From assembly GCF_026151205.1 (NCBI RefSeq), contig NC_087077.1:15102983-15166982 (forward strand): a DNA stretch of 64,000 nt. Reading direction: 5' to 3'. The DNA is from Bolinopsis microptera (Eukaryota; Ctenophora; Tentaculata; Lobata; Bolinopsidae). A program made the position numbers and the translations under genes. The first letter of the stretch is position 1; each line of letters begins with the position of its first letter. Below, one piece after another: positions 1-11,065 of the stretch. The notes beneath the pieces were generated by a model. The model was given only the letters and a program-made list of their open reading frames with translations. It had not been told where the DNA came from and made no database searches.

Positions 1-333
1 GGAACCAAAGATATGACAGAATAATACGACAAAAATAAACGAATTTTGTCAAATTACGCAACTTTTACAACTACTTTTGCACCAAAAGCCGCGCACCATC
101 AAATATGGCACCTAGCCTATATATAATATAATATATAATAGGCGAAACTTACTGATCTTTCCGAAAAGATATGACAAATTTGGTACTGCGAAAATTCTCA
201 CAGTCTCTAGAAAACAATGGTAAGAAAATTTTGTAAATTATCCGAGCAAGTTTATTTTTATCGTGCACCCCCTACCCATAAAGTTGTAGGTTTGTAACCT
301 ACCAAGACGCGCGCGCCGAGTTGAACTCGTCCG
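1..333. other. AT-rich leader, no gene seen
   Basis: No open frame with coding character was found. A short TATA/ATATA-rich tract lies near 118-140. A GC-rich patch near 306-340 precedes the first MITE. Confidence 0.5.
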
Positions 334-342
334 CGCGTCGAC

Positions 343-741
343 CGCTCCTACTAAATCGCTCGCCCAAATTTTAAGAAAATTCTTGTGAAAAGGCCCTTTG
401 GGTATGAAATAGATCTCAATCGGTGTATTTTTGGACGCTGATTCCGAATCACCCCACATGACGTAGGGTAAAAATGCTACCCTGGAGAGTTATGGGCAAA
501 AAACCGTTCTGGTCACGTGACAGGCTATAGCCTGTCACGTGACCATATATAGTAAAACATGAATTCGATTGTTTAGGGCTCGGGTTAGGGTTAGGGTTGT
601 GGTAAGGGTTATGGATAGCTTCGGGGTTATGGTTAGGGTTAGGGTTGGGATTAGGGTTTATGTAAAACCGTTTTGTACGGCTGCAAAACCATAAAAACCA
701 AAGTCATGTGAAATTTTTGGGCGAGCGAATTAGTAAAAGCC
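343..741 (+). mobile_element. MITE copy 1 with 9-bp target duplication
   Basis: A 399-bp non-coding element flanked by the perfect direct repeat CGCGTCGAC (334-342 and 742-750). Its ends are inverted repeats sharing the core CGCTCGCCCAAA preceded by TACTAA(A/T)T. A second copy in the opposite orientation lies at 57603-57990, also with a perfect 9-bp duplication. No transposase is encoded, so it is a non-autonomous DNA transposon. The 9-bp duplication suggests a Mutator-like (MULE) helper, which is inference. A 34-bp perfect palindrome around GTCACGTGAC sits inside at 511-544; copy 2 retains only half of it. Confidence 0.88.
572..655 (+). repeat. degenerate telomere-like TTAGGG array
   Basis: About a dozen perfect and degenerate TTAGGG-like words are clustered inside the MITE. 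The same block is present on the opposite strand in the second copy (about 57700-57785). It is therefore part of the transposon and not a sign of a chromosome end. Confidence 0.8.
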
Positions 742-750
742 CGCGTCGAC

Positions 751-1378
751 GGTCCTGGTAATATTTGGAACAAATATTTTAAGAGTATCACCCGTTAACC
801 ATAAAGTAACGTCGCTAACTACTACTAGTAGTACTACTAGTACTAGCAAAAACATGTCCCCACGCGCCGGGGGTGGTAAAGTAATTATTAAATCGATGAT
901 GAAGTCATGATATACCCAGGATGCCTACATGAAGAATTCGTTGTAACTTTGATTGACAACCATGAAACACGTACTGGTAAACTATAAACCCTGACGTATG
1001 CAGTGCAGGAATCGTTTATTAAACTTGACAGATCTGGTGCTAACAGCGGGGTTGCAAACGTAATAATTACTGGGCCGCGCTCAGCCTGTCATTCCGCCGA
1101 ATCTATGTTTATGAACAGGATAGCCTGAGGTCCCCAGGTAAACGTGATAAGGGTTGCAAACATGATAAAATTAAACGGAAAATAATCACTCGCAATAAGG
1201 AACATGGAGGCCTGGAACTTTTTCATTTTTCCGAATCTATTATAGGCCTTAAAATCAGTCTTATTTCCAAGCTACTTAATCATTAATAATTCCTTTCACC
1301 GCACTTGGAAAGATATTATGATCATGCAACTGAAATTTTCAAAGCATATATATCACCATCTCTGTAGAAAATGGTCTC
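751..1378. other. no gene seen
   Basis: Ordinary AT-rich sequence. A short palindromic cluster of ACTAGTAGT words lies at about 818-846. No coding signal was found. Confidence 0.4.
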
Positions 1379-1862
1379 GCTTTGACTGAAATTTTGATCA
1401 GTGACCAATCAGTGAGGTCGGTGAGAGTGACGCAAATCTCCATCAAGGCACTGGAAGCAGTATATATATCCGGAGAAACCTTTGATAAAATAACATTTTT
1501 GAATATGTCCTAATAGTACTGCATGGTAGGACATATTCGAATTTCAGCTTTCCGCACCCCAAATTTCACTGTTTGAATGAATTTTTCTTGAATGACCATT
1601 TTACAAATACAACGTCGCTGAGGATTGGGGTACTCAAGGTTCTATTCCCAAAAATCATGAGAATATAAGAGATTTTGGATATTTTTAAAGAAGAGCATTT
1701 CTGCCGTCCCCTTGACCAAAATTTCGCGGTTTTGACTGACATTTTGACCAGTGACCAATCAGTGAGGTTGGTAACAGTGACACAAGTCGTCACCAAGGTA
1801 CTGGAAGCAGTATATCCGGAGTAACCTTTGATGCAATGAACATTTTGAATGTGTCCTACTGG
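1379..1862 (+). repeat. dispersed direct repeat pair (~140 bp)
   Basis: A block at about 1379-1518 recurs diverged at about 1727-1865. Shared words include GTGACCAATCAGTGAGGT, CTGGAAGCAGTATAT and AACCTTTGAT. The pair ends about 300 bp before the LINE start and could be part of a LINE 5' region or an unrelated old repeat. Confidence 0.6.
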
Positions 1863-1991
1863 TAGATTGATATAAATCAGTTAATCAATCATTCAGTCAT
1901 TAAATGTATAGAAAGCCGGAATCCTTGTAATGTGGAAATTGAATTTTATTACTCGCTGGTTGGATCATGAGCCCCTCGTAAAGACCCCTTC

Positions 1992-2100
1992 TTGAATGAT
2001 CTGCTAAGTTTCCTGATTCATTGAAAAAACAATTATTTAACAAAACAATCATTAATTAATTGTTTTATTAACGAATCAGGAAACTTATTAGATCATTCAA
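1992..2100. repeat. short inverted repeat
   Basis: The arm at 1992-2035, beginning TTGAATGATCT, pairs with the arm ending at 2100 across a short AT-rich centre. Both arms contain AAGTTTCCTGATTC in inverted sense. It is probably a small foldback element. Confidence 0.7.
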
Positions 2101-2161
2101 GCAATCAGGCTGCAGAAGGCGTCATTGATTATATTATTATTACAGTAAGTAGTATTTTTAG

Positions 2162-5100
2162 ATGGACCGTATGGGTAACGCCAGCGGCGGAGAGACGACA
2201 ACATCGCCCTCCGTAATGTTTACCTCAGCTGCAGGACGATCCCTGTTTGCTACACTCCTCATCAGCTTCGCCACCTTTAACATACGTGGCCTCGGTTCTT
2301 GTGATGATCCAGACGACATCCACAGCAAACGGGAGCAACTGGGTACCGATTGTCTACGGTACGGCATAGATATCTGCGCTATTCAGGAGACTAAGGTTGT
2401 AAAACCGGATTCTTGCAGTCTTAGCAACGGATACAAACTATTATTGTTTGAGCAGAAAAATGGCCGGCAGTATGGACTCGGTTTTGTTATCAGTCCCCGA
2501 TTTATTGACTATGTGGTATGCTGGAACAGTATCAGTGATCGAGTAATCTTTTTGGACCTAGAACTCCCTACAAAATCTGGAAAATTTATCAAATGTAGGG
2601 TAGTCAATGTATATGGGCCACACAAGAAACTTGCAGAAAATGATCAACAACTGTTGATTAATTTTTACGGCCAAGTTAGGGACGCTCTAAACGTCCCTGC
2701 TAATGTTGATATATTTGTTTTGGGAGATTTTAATTCAAAGTTGGGAAAAATGACTGCTTCAGATAAGGACTTTGGTTTTGGTCGTTTCATGGGTAAACAT
2801 GGTATGGGTTTGCGCAACGATATGGGAGAAAACTTGTTAGACTTGTTATCAGAATTTGACCTCTTTGCCTCCAACACTGGTTTTTATCATCCTGCTCGAC
2901 ATACGACCACCTACACTGGCTGGAGGAAGGACTGGAGTGCCGGGCGAAATAGTAAAAAGACGATCCCGGTCTATTCTCAGATCGATTTCATCCTGTGTCG
3001 AAGTAGGTCGAAGCCAATGCTACAAGATTCTAGATCTTATGCAGGCACCTTGACATACTCTGATCACAGATTTGTTGTCACTAGAGTAGACTTTAAGGAC
3101 ATCTGTCTTTGCTATAAACGCCACTCCAAGTCATCCTTAAAGTTCAACACCTCTGAACTCACCTCGAACCCCACCATTCAGGTGAAATATCGTCAATCCT
3201 TAGATGATAACTTAAGTAACACTGTTTCTGCTCTGGATCCAAATTCAGACTTGAATGGCTTACTTGAGTCCATAAAGGATGCTGCAAAATCGTCAATTGG
3301 TGTCATCAGACACAGGAAACGTAATCGCAGCGACGATGATGAGGTGAAAAACTTATCTAGCCAGCGTTACTTGTTGAGACAGCAGCTTAATGATAACCAG
3401 TCTTTAGACAGAACCTCACTTAGATCATCTATTAACTGCCTCACCAATCAGATCAAGCAGAGACTTTCTAACATACGATCAGCTGCTGCTGATGCTATCT
3501 GTAATACCATCAGTTCAACAACAGATAGTAAGAAAATGTTTGAAGCTGTTCGAACCCTGAACTTACCTGAAAGTAAAGCCCCTTCTAGTATTGGTGTTCA
3601 TGATGAGCAAGGGTGCAATATTGCAACAGACACTGGTAAAGCTGCCGTAGTTGCTAAGTACCTTGAGCAACAACTTACTCGTGATGAAGCACCTTTAGAT
3701 TCTTTTGTAGGACCTCCTCGCCCACTAGTTAAGCCATTCACTAGTGAAGAAATCGGATCAGCTGCTAGAAGTCTCAAAAATGGTCGAGCTAACGGCCCAG
3801 ATGGGATTCCTAATGAGCTTCTCAAGTATTCTACTGGATCAGTACACAGTCGTTTTGCAGACATTATCAATAGAAGCTTCGAGACCAATTCCTACCTTGA
3901 CCCCATTGGATAGGCAAACATTGCCCCCTTACAGAAGCCAAATAAGCCCATTGGTCCAGTGAAGAATCTACGACCCCTCACTCTCTCAAATGCTGTTAGA
4001 AAGATTCTTTCAATGGCAACCTTGAAGAGAATTGAGAATAAAGTCAATGCCTTCACTGGTCCATGGCAATGTGCTTACAAGCAGGGTAGATCATGTGCTG
4101 ACATTGTATGGTGCCAGCGTGTGATGTTATCAGTTGTCCAGAGGAAGAGGTGGGAATACCATCGTATGGGGATCGACATGTCTAGTGCCTTTGACACTAT
4201 ACGACGATCTACCATCCTCGATCTTCTTGTTGAGTGTGGCTGTGATGATGACGAAGTCCGTTTGGTAAGACTTTTGCTTTCCAACACCAAGCTCAAAGTC
4301 AACATCAACGGTACACTGTCTGCTGAATTCCAGAGTTTTCTCGGTGCATTCCAAGGTGACTGTCTGTCTGGATGCTTGTTCACACTTGTCTTAGCGGGTG
4401 CCTTGCGTGACCTCCGTAACAGGCTTGAAACTGCAACGAATAGGCCTAACCCACCTATCACCGATATTGGTCTTCCACTTGACAGTGAGTATGCTGATGA
4501 TATCGACTTCAATGATGAAGATGAAGACAATTTGAGGGAGCTGTTGCCTATTGCAACAGAAGTCCTTAAAGATTGGAATCTCTTCGTTAACGAAGACAAA
4601 ACTGATTTCACTCATGTGTACTTAGCTGAAAAGGGAGCTAATATAAAGACGATCAGGGTAAGCCAATTGCAGGGAACGAGCTCTGGAGAAAGAGTATCAC
4701 GCTTGGCTCCATGCTTTGTAGTAAGGAGGACATCTTTAGAAGGATATGTCTGGGATATGCCGCGTTTAACAAATACAAGAAAGCTTGGAACCATAAGATC
4801 CCTCTGAGCAAGAGGCTTCTGTTGTATGAGGCTCTGGTAGTATCCGTTTTAATGTACAATTCATCTTGCTGGGCTGCCCCTAAATCAGTATTGGAAAAAC
4901 TAGATATTGCTCACAGACGTCATCTGCGATCAATTTTGAATTACAAATACCCTCACATCATCTCCAACAAGAACTTGTATAAACGCTGCAATAGCGAACC
5001 ATTGTCAGCTAAAGTGGCTCGTAGTCGGTGGAGGATGCTCGGACATGTACTGCGTGGGCCTACAGATGGTCCAGCCTATTCGTCGCTTGTTTTTGCTGTC

Positions 5101-5271
5101 AACACCTTACAGCTTCAAGGGCGGCGTGGAAGACCGCAGTCAAACCTTTTCTCACTGATTCTACACGACCTTAGTGTCCGAAAATTATCGTTAAATAATT
5201 TATGTGATTTGGACTATTTAACGTTAATTGCTCAGAATAGAGTTAAATGGAGAAGTATGCAAATTGCATGA
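2162..5271 (+). mobile_element. LINE (APE endonuclease + RT), RTE/Proto2-like, inactivated
   Basis: A non-LTR retrotransposon ORF. An N-terminal apurinic-type endonuclease (motifs FNIRGLGS, QETK, GDFNSK, SDHRF) is followed by a reverse transcriptase (GPDGIPNELL, DMSSAFDTI, AFQGDCLSG, EYADDIDF). The C-terminal region has the words LLYEALVVSVLMYNSSCW and RWRMLGHVLR, typical of RTE/Proto2-type LINEs. No RNase H is seen. The frame is interrupted by an in-frame TAG at 3911-3913, between early RT motifs, and by a frameshift near 4640, just after the YADD block and before the C-terminal region. There is no clear poly(A) tail; the body probably ends between 5275 and 5346, where a MITE begins. The start at 2162 is the first ATG in frame. 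It is recently dead: two lesions in about 3.1 kb. Confidence 0.9.
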
Positions 5272-5348
5272 CTTTTGTTTGAGAAAGATTAGGGGACAGA
5301 AATGTTTACTTTGTTTACTATCTGTTTCTTAGAGCTTTTGTTTATATA

Positions 5349-6115
5349 CAGGGTGGGCCAAAAGTCAGTACCCATACGTTGGCCTTAATAGCTCCGCCGT
5401 GTTGTATATTTGAGAGCTGTTGCTTTGCAGATGGCATACTGTACTTACTGGTTCGAGGATTCCGTCGTCAAAATTTGAAAATTCGAATATTTTAGACCAC
5501 GCCCATTCAATATTAAAACACCTATATTGTTTTCTCTGAACATGCTGAACCCCTGATTTTTTTAGTGACGGTAGATTATCAAATGTTGCATATGATCTGA
5601 AAACATGAGGCAAAACGGATTAGAAATGACGAAGTTATCAAGCATTTTCTGTATCTCGTTAACAATATTGACTGGGTGATTATGTGACACCGTGACACGA
5701 CACCTTAATTGGGCACCCTTAATAATTCCCATAATGTTTAACGGGGTAGTTAACGGGGGAACCTTATCACGTGATTAGGTAAACCAATCACCTGATCACA
5801 CGTAATGAATAAACTCGTTATGCTTCATATCTCGGTCATCTGAGAAGCTACAGTTCTAATTCTTTCAGGACAAACGTAATTCGAATGGCCAAACACAATT
5901 AAATAACATTTAGCTTGATCCGACTATCCAAACTATCAAATAAATGTGAAAATGAACCTCCATTTGAAAAAAATGAACGCGAATATTTTTCGAGTTGACA
6001 AATTCCTCGAACCAGTGGTGGTACTAAGTCATACCAGAAAGACGTATTTAAATTGGGCACTCAGTGACTGAGCTATATAGGCCAACGTATGGGTACTGAC
6101 TTTTGGCCCACCCTG
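5349..6115. mobile_element. mariner/Tc1-like MITE
   Basis: A 767-bp element flanked by TA dinucleotides. Near-perfect terminal inverted repeats of about 40 bp begin CAGGGTGGGCCAAAAGTCAG and include CCCATACGTTGGCC. TA duplication and CAGGGTG ends are typical of Tc1/mariner elements. No transposase ORF is visible. It inserted immediately after the LINE. Confidence 0.88.
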
Positions 6116-6117
6116 TA

Positions 6118-6486
6118 TTATAGTATTATATTACTACACTATTATAATATCATATTACTACAGTATTATATTACGACACTATTATAATATCATATTACTA
6201 CAGTATTATATTACTACACTATTATAATATCATATTACTACAGTATTATATTACTACACTATTATAATATCATATTACTACAGTATTATATTACTACACT
6301 ATTATAATATCATATTACTACAGTATTATATTACTACACTATTATAATATCATATTACTACAGTATTATATTATTACACTATTATAATATCATATTACTA
6401 CAGTATTATATTACTACACTATTATAATATCATATTACTACAGTATTATATTACTACACTATTATAATATCATATTACTACAGTAT
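6118..6486. repeat. 40-bp tandem repeat, ~9 copies
   Basis: The unit is CAGTATTATATTACTACACT followed by ATTATAATATCATATTACTA. Copies are nearly identical. The array starts at the right end of the MITE. Confidence 0.95.
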
Positions 6487-7365
6487 GTAAGTAATCCCAT
6501 GTCAGCCGTGTTTAATGTTTTCACTTTTTCTTGCCACGAAAAAGTGTGATGAGTATTGCAATGTAAATTTAGATTATAATTATTTGGTTCCTACTCTCAT
6601 GCAACATGCATTTTTCTCTTTAGTTTGTATTTCTCTTTTCCACTATATTGAATAGTATGTTTACTGAGTTGTTGAAAATGTAACTTTGGTTTTTCTCCGC
6701 TATTGATAGATATGCATTCCGCAATATACACGCGAGCACTGATCGCACCAAAATAACATATGGAAGCGAAATTGAGTGTTCGACGTTCGTATGCGATCTT
6801 GCGCCGATAAATTACTTTTAGCCCATTTACTATTGATTCAGGCCAATTGATTGAGTCCTACACTCTGCAGCATCATTTGAATCAAGACTCGATCTGTATT
6901 TCGTAATTATTCATACACTAGTGTAACCCGTGCCTACGGCCGGGACTTCACTATCGCAGTTGAATTGCAAAAGTATAAACAATGCAAAAGTTAAAATTGT
7001 GCTAAAGTATAAATTCGCTCAGTTGAAACCGGCCGCATTTGAATAAATTTAATTCTGAGCGCCCATCACGCAATACGTATCCAATAGCAATACTTAATAG
7101 GCTTCACTGCCAAATTACCTAATTATGTACAAAGCAGTAATTAGGGGAGCTGTAAATGGGGAGAGAGAGTGAGAGAGAGAGAGACAAAAAGGGGGTCACT
7201 TTGATATAAAATTTGATATAAAATTTTAAGTACAAAACCATCGATTAAACCACTTACCACCAGCCAATTTTAATCATTTGGCTTCGTCAGAGATTTGTCG
7301 AAATATTCCGGAAAAACCAGTCTCATAACTCCTACCGTTTTCTTGATTAAACCGCTCGGAAATTA
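6487..7365. other. no gene seen; GA-rich tract
   Basis: AT-rich sequence without a coding signal. A GAGAGA microsatellite lies at about 7160-7183. Confidence 0.4.
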
Positions 7366-7668
7366 CCCACAGACAGACAGACACACAGACACACATACAC
7401 ACATACACACAGACCCACAGACACACAGACACACAGACACACAGACACACAGACACACAGACAGACACACAGACACACAGACACACAGACACACAGACAC
7501 ACAGACACACAGACACACAGACACACAGACACACAGACACACAGACACACAGACACACAGACACACAGACACACAGACACACAGACACACAGACACACAG
7601 ACAGACACACAGACACACAGACACACATACACACAGACCCACAGACACACAGACACACAGACACACAT
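7366..7668. repeat. (ACACAGAC)n microsatellite
   Basis: About 300 bp of an 8-bp repeat with occasional 4-bp register changes. Long open frames on both strands here are products of the repeat and not genes. Confidence 0.97.
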
Positions 7669-7886
7669 CTTGAGAATATTATTCATACATTCAGCACCAT
7701 TTAATGAGCTCTGCTGCCTCATTTGAATAACTTTCAATTCATGAGCAATTGATCCTTCTTTAGTACCTTTAATAACAAAGGTAAAGATACAACCGCGGTC
7801 GAGTATAAATTAAACGTACACACATGCTATAGTCCTAATTAAACACTAAACAGTCCTATAATAGCATGGGTGTAGGTCTAAATTAT

Positions 7887-8251
7887 CTGTGCTGCACGCC
7901 GCCGTTTTTTTCAAAACGGCGGCGTGGTTAAAAACGGTGGCGGCGGCGTAATCGGCGTGAGGTCATGTGATTTCGCAGATTAAATTTTCCTCTAGAATAA
8001 TGCCATGTGGAGAGCAATTTCTAAAATATCGACATTAGCGATGCCTGCTAGTGCTACAGTATCCACTCGTGTAGAAATTATATAGAAAATAATATGGTCT
8101 GAAATGTTGGATTCCGTTCAAAAAATTCTTGCCAAAATTACGAAACGGCGCATTCAGCGTATAAACAGGTCCACGCCGTGTACGCCGTTTAAAAACGGCG
8201 GCGGCGGCGTGGCCGGAAAATCTTTGGCGGCGGCGGCGGCGTGCAGCACTG
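7887..8251. mobile_element. hAT-like MITE
   Basis: A 365-bp element flanked by the perfect 8-bp direct repeat TAAATTAT (7879-7886 and 8252-8259). Terminal inverted repeats are CWGTGCTGCACGCCGCCG. The interior is rich in GGC runs and inverted CCGCCGTTTT/AAAACGGCGG words. An 8-bp duplication and CAG-type ends match the hAT superfamily. There is no transposase. Confidence 0.88.
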
Positions 8252-8259
8252 TAAATTAT

Positions 8260-8933
8260 ACCCGGACCCGGGCCGTTTGCTGTAATAGTAACCCACAAGT
8301 TCGCAAGGTACTGTTATACATTTGCTTTGTCAAGAAAAACTTTTGTCACATGCCTCAGTCTTAAATTGTGTAGGAACCGTTTATTCTCAATTCTCAGTAT
8401 AATAGATAGCATGATGAGTTTGACCAAGTTAATTGTGTGCACTGTGCAGCTGCGTTCTTGTTGAACCTTTGTCTTATCCTGTCTTATAGTGTGCCGTGCC
8501 GTTTTCTTTAGCTTGAGCAAATGTTAATTAACATTTACCCCCCCCGGCCCCCCTAATTAACATTTAGCCCCCCCCCCCCTAATTCACATCACGTGACAAT
8601 TAAACAGGTTTTGCAGTTATCATACTGTTTCATTGACATTTTGCAGGTAATTCAAAATTCTTAGTATTGCCTATAGTTATAGTGTCAATCACATTGAGGT
8701 CGTAGCTATCGAAATTCGAGCAACTTCCGTTTTTACTCTTTAGCCGATCACTTCTCCCTTTCCCTATATGCCCGCTACAACCTTCCCTACCCTTTGTCCC
8801 TTTTACACTTCCTCCTCTCTACTAAACTCAAATGAGCCATGTAATTTAATTTTAAAATATCAATTATCGACCTAATCTATGGCAGTAAGTAATTAATGTT
8901 AACTTTAACATTGTTAAGCAACGTCACGGCAGT
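8260..8933. other. no gene seen; C tracts
   Basis: Contains two poly-C tracts near 8538-8580, each next to TTAACATTTA. It directly precedes the first GPCR and probably includes its promoter and 5' UTR, but no core element is clear. Confidence 0.4.
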
Positions 8934-10099
8934 ATGGAGGAGTCTCACAATGATACAGTCATAGGACCTATAATTGAAAAGCCAATTATTGGCTTTAGGA
9001 AAACAGAACCTATTAACCAGGAAAACGGCAGTGAACAACCTGAGTACACTGATGATGCCTTTTCTGCTTCGACCGATCATTTTATTGGAGCTTTTGTCAT
9101 CTTTCTGATGATCATTGGATTCATAGGCCACATTTTTCCTTTTTCTATTTCTGGAAAAGAAGAAAGAAGACAATTCATAACTTCCTTTATTCAGTCATCT
9201 GTGTTGTTGACGCTTTGATCTCTGCAGCAAGTGTTCCGGTTATAGCGTCTCTGCTCAATTCAAGATTTGAAATGCTATTTTTCAACTCAGCAATTTGCAA
9301 TTCATGGCCGGTTACATTCTACCTTCTTATCAGAGTTTCGATGCTATTGGTTATCTTGGTGAGTGTGACCCGGAGTGTTGCCATTGTGAGACCAGCGAAA
9401 CATAACAGCGTTAAACTTGAGCCCAAACATGTGGTTGTAGGTATGATGGCATGTTCTATCCTGCTAGTCACTATCGACCTTGCTTTTCTCTTATCTGGAA
9501 ATGGATCGGTTGGTAGAGGAATAAGGTACATGAAGCGAGCATCTTTCTGTGAGATGTTCACTGTATTAAATGAGGATTGGGAAATTGAGGATTTTCGATC
9601 AGAATGGTCCACACGTCTCTACGCAGCAATTTTTAACCTTGGACTTATTCTACCATGTCTGGTGGTTTTTGTAAGCTTTTCAGTGAGCGTAATCGCCTTG
9701 TCAAGAAGAAAAGCATTGCAGAGTAAAGATGAAAAGAAGTTCCGATTTGTCTCCATCACCATAGGGCTCTTTACCGCCCTATTCCTGTTCTGCTACCTAC
9801 CGTTGTTCCTGTTGCAAGTGGTCTACTTTACCTCCTACTTCATCATCAGGTTGCCAATTCTTGAGATTAGTGGATTCAAACATTATGGTCACTTGCTGAT
9901 CCAATTCTTTCTCCCCCTCCTGAATGCCACCATAAAGCCTTACCTGTTCATGCTAAGAATGCCTCAGTACCGAAAATGGCTGATTCATTTACTTAAAATG
10001 ACTCACTGTTATCCAGCCGAGACAGTGGAAAGCTCCAATACAAGTGGCGCTTGTGCAGTCACTGCAGGTAAAGCTGGAACACGTCTTCTTAAGCAATGA
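8934..10099 (+). pseudogene. class A GPCR, one-base frameshift in TM1/ICL1
   Basis: A rhodopsin-type receptor closely related to the intact gene at 14637-16094. An N-terminal segment (ATG 8934) reaches TM1 (FIGAFVIFLMIIGFIGH), then loses frame. Nucleotide alignment with the paralogue shows one base missing around 9140 (TTTTTCTATTTCTGG here, TTTTGTTTACTTCTGG there). From there the homologous frame continues to the stop at 10097-10099. The paralogue's DRY position reads TRS, TM6 has CYLP, and the NPxxY motif is degraded to KPYLF. The Cys in the TM3/ECL region and the ECL2 Cys (FCEMF) remain. A decayed tandem duplicate is most likely; a sequencing error cannot be excluded because the rest of the frame is open. 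Confidence 0.85.
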
Positions 10100-10397
10100 T
10101 TTACTGGCCTATCTCACTGATGTCCCACATTGTCAGGGGTATTGGATCTGGACACACCATACCAAAGTTTAGAACTGGTAAATGCTACTGGTACTTCACT
10201 GGTACTTCATCCAGTTGTTCATATGAAGACCATCCTCAAAAAACCTTGTCAAAAACGATAATAAAACAGTCGGACTTCATTAAGTGCAAAATCATTTGTC
10301 AAGGCGTCGATCACAAACTGTGAAACTCTAAGACAATAGTCTGTGATTACCTCCTTATTAAGAAACAAAGAATATACATAATATGTAATGTTTATTT

Positions 10398-11065
10398 GTG
10401 ATGGGAGCATTTTTGTGTGAATAATTGCTTAATAGTTAAATCGTATTTTGTTTGATCATGGACAATCAAATAATGTTTAAACATGTTTTGAATTTATATC
10501 GCCTAAAACTGATAGATTGCTACTCTAGCTCTAATATAAATGGTAGGAAAAAGTTAACTTTAGTCGAAGTCTCATGTCTCTACGAGTACGACACCTTAAG
10601 CAAATCTCGCGGCATATAATGCTGCGGAGGAGCGAGATCGCTGCGCCTGAGCCCTGAACCAAAGGTCGTGACTCGTGGAGACTTGAGACTTTGACTAAAA
10701 ATAACCTTTTTCTATCATTTATGAAAGACAAACACTCTTTTGAAGCACTTAACGCACTCCTTCATGCCTAAATTGATGGGCGTGGCCCGTGGCCGGTGGC
10801 AGTGCTTCATGTTTGAATTGAAGCTTCAAAAATTTGAGTTATTTGACCTTAGGAACAACAGATAAGCCGGAGGTACAGTAGCAATTATTTGAGGATATTT
10901 TGTTATTATGAACGTCCCTAATATTTATTATTGATGGAAGTACGAAATTTAATTTATAATCAGAATTTTTATGTGAATGATTGTTTGATATTTAAATCAT
11001 ACTTTATTTGACCATGTACAATGGACGATGAATAAAGTTTGATCATGTTTTGAATTTATATCTGA
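10398..11065 (+). repeat. direct repeat pair flanking a hairpin
   Basis: A block of about 105 bp at 10398-10505 recurs diverged at 10963-11065. Both end with ATGTTTTGAATTTATATC. Between them lies the inverted repeat at 10535-10723. No coding potential was seen. Confidence 0.6.
10535..10723. repeat. long imperfect hairpin (~52-bp arms)
   Basis: The left arm starts ATAAATGGTAGGAAAAAGTT and the right arm ends with its inverted, slightly diverged copy. Both arms hold TTTAGTC(G/A)AAGTCTCA. The loop of about 85 nt is GC-richer. It may be a short MITE or a hairpin-forming transcript. Confidence 0.65.

Noticed and set aside
572-655. TTAGGG repeats as a sign of a chromosome end
   Set aside because: The block is short, degenerate, inside a transposon, and repeated inverted at 57.7 kb.
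7274-7737. Several long open frames of Cys-Val or Thr-His repeats on both strands
   Set aside because: They are translations of the ACACAGAC microsatellite and have no independent coding evidence.
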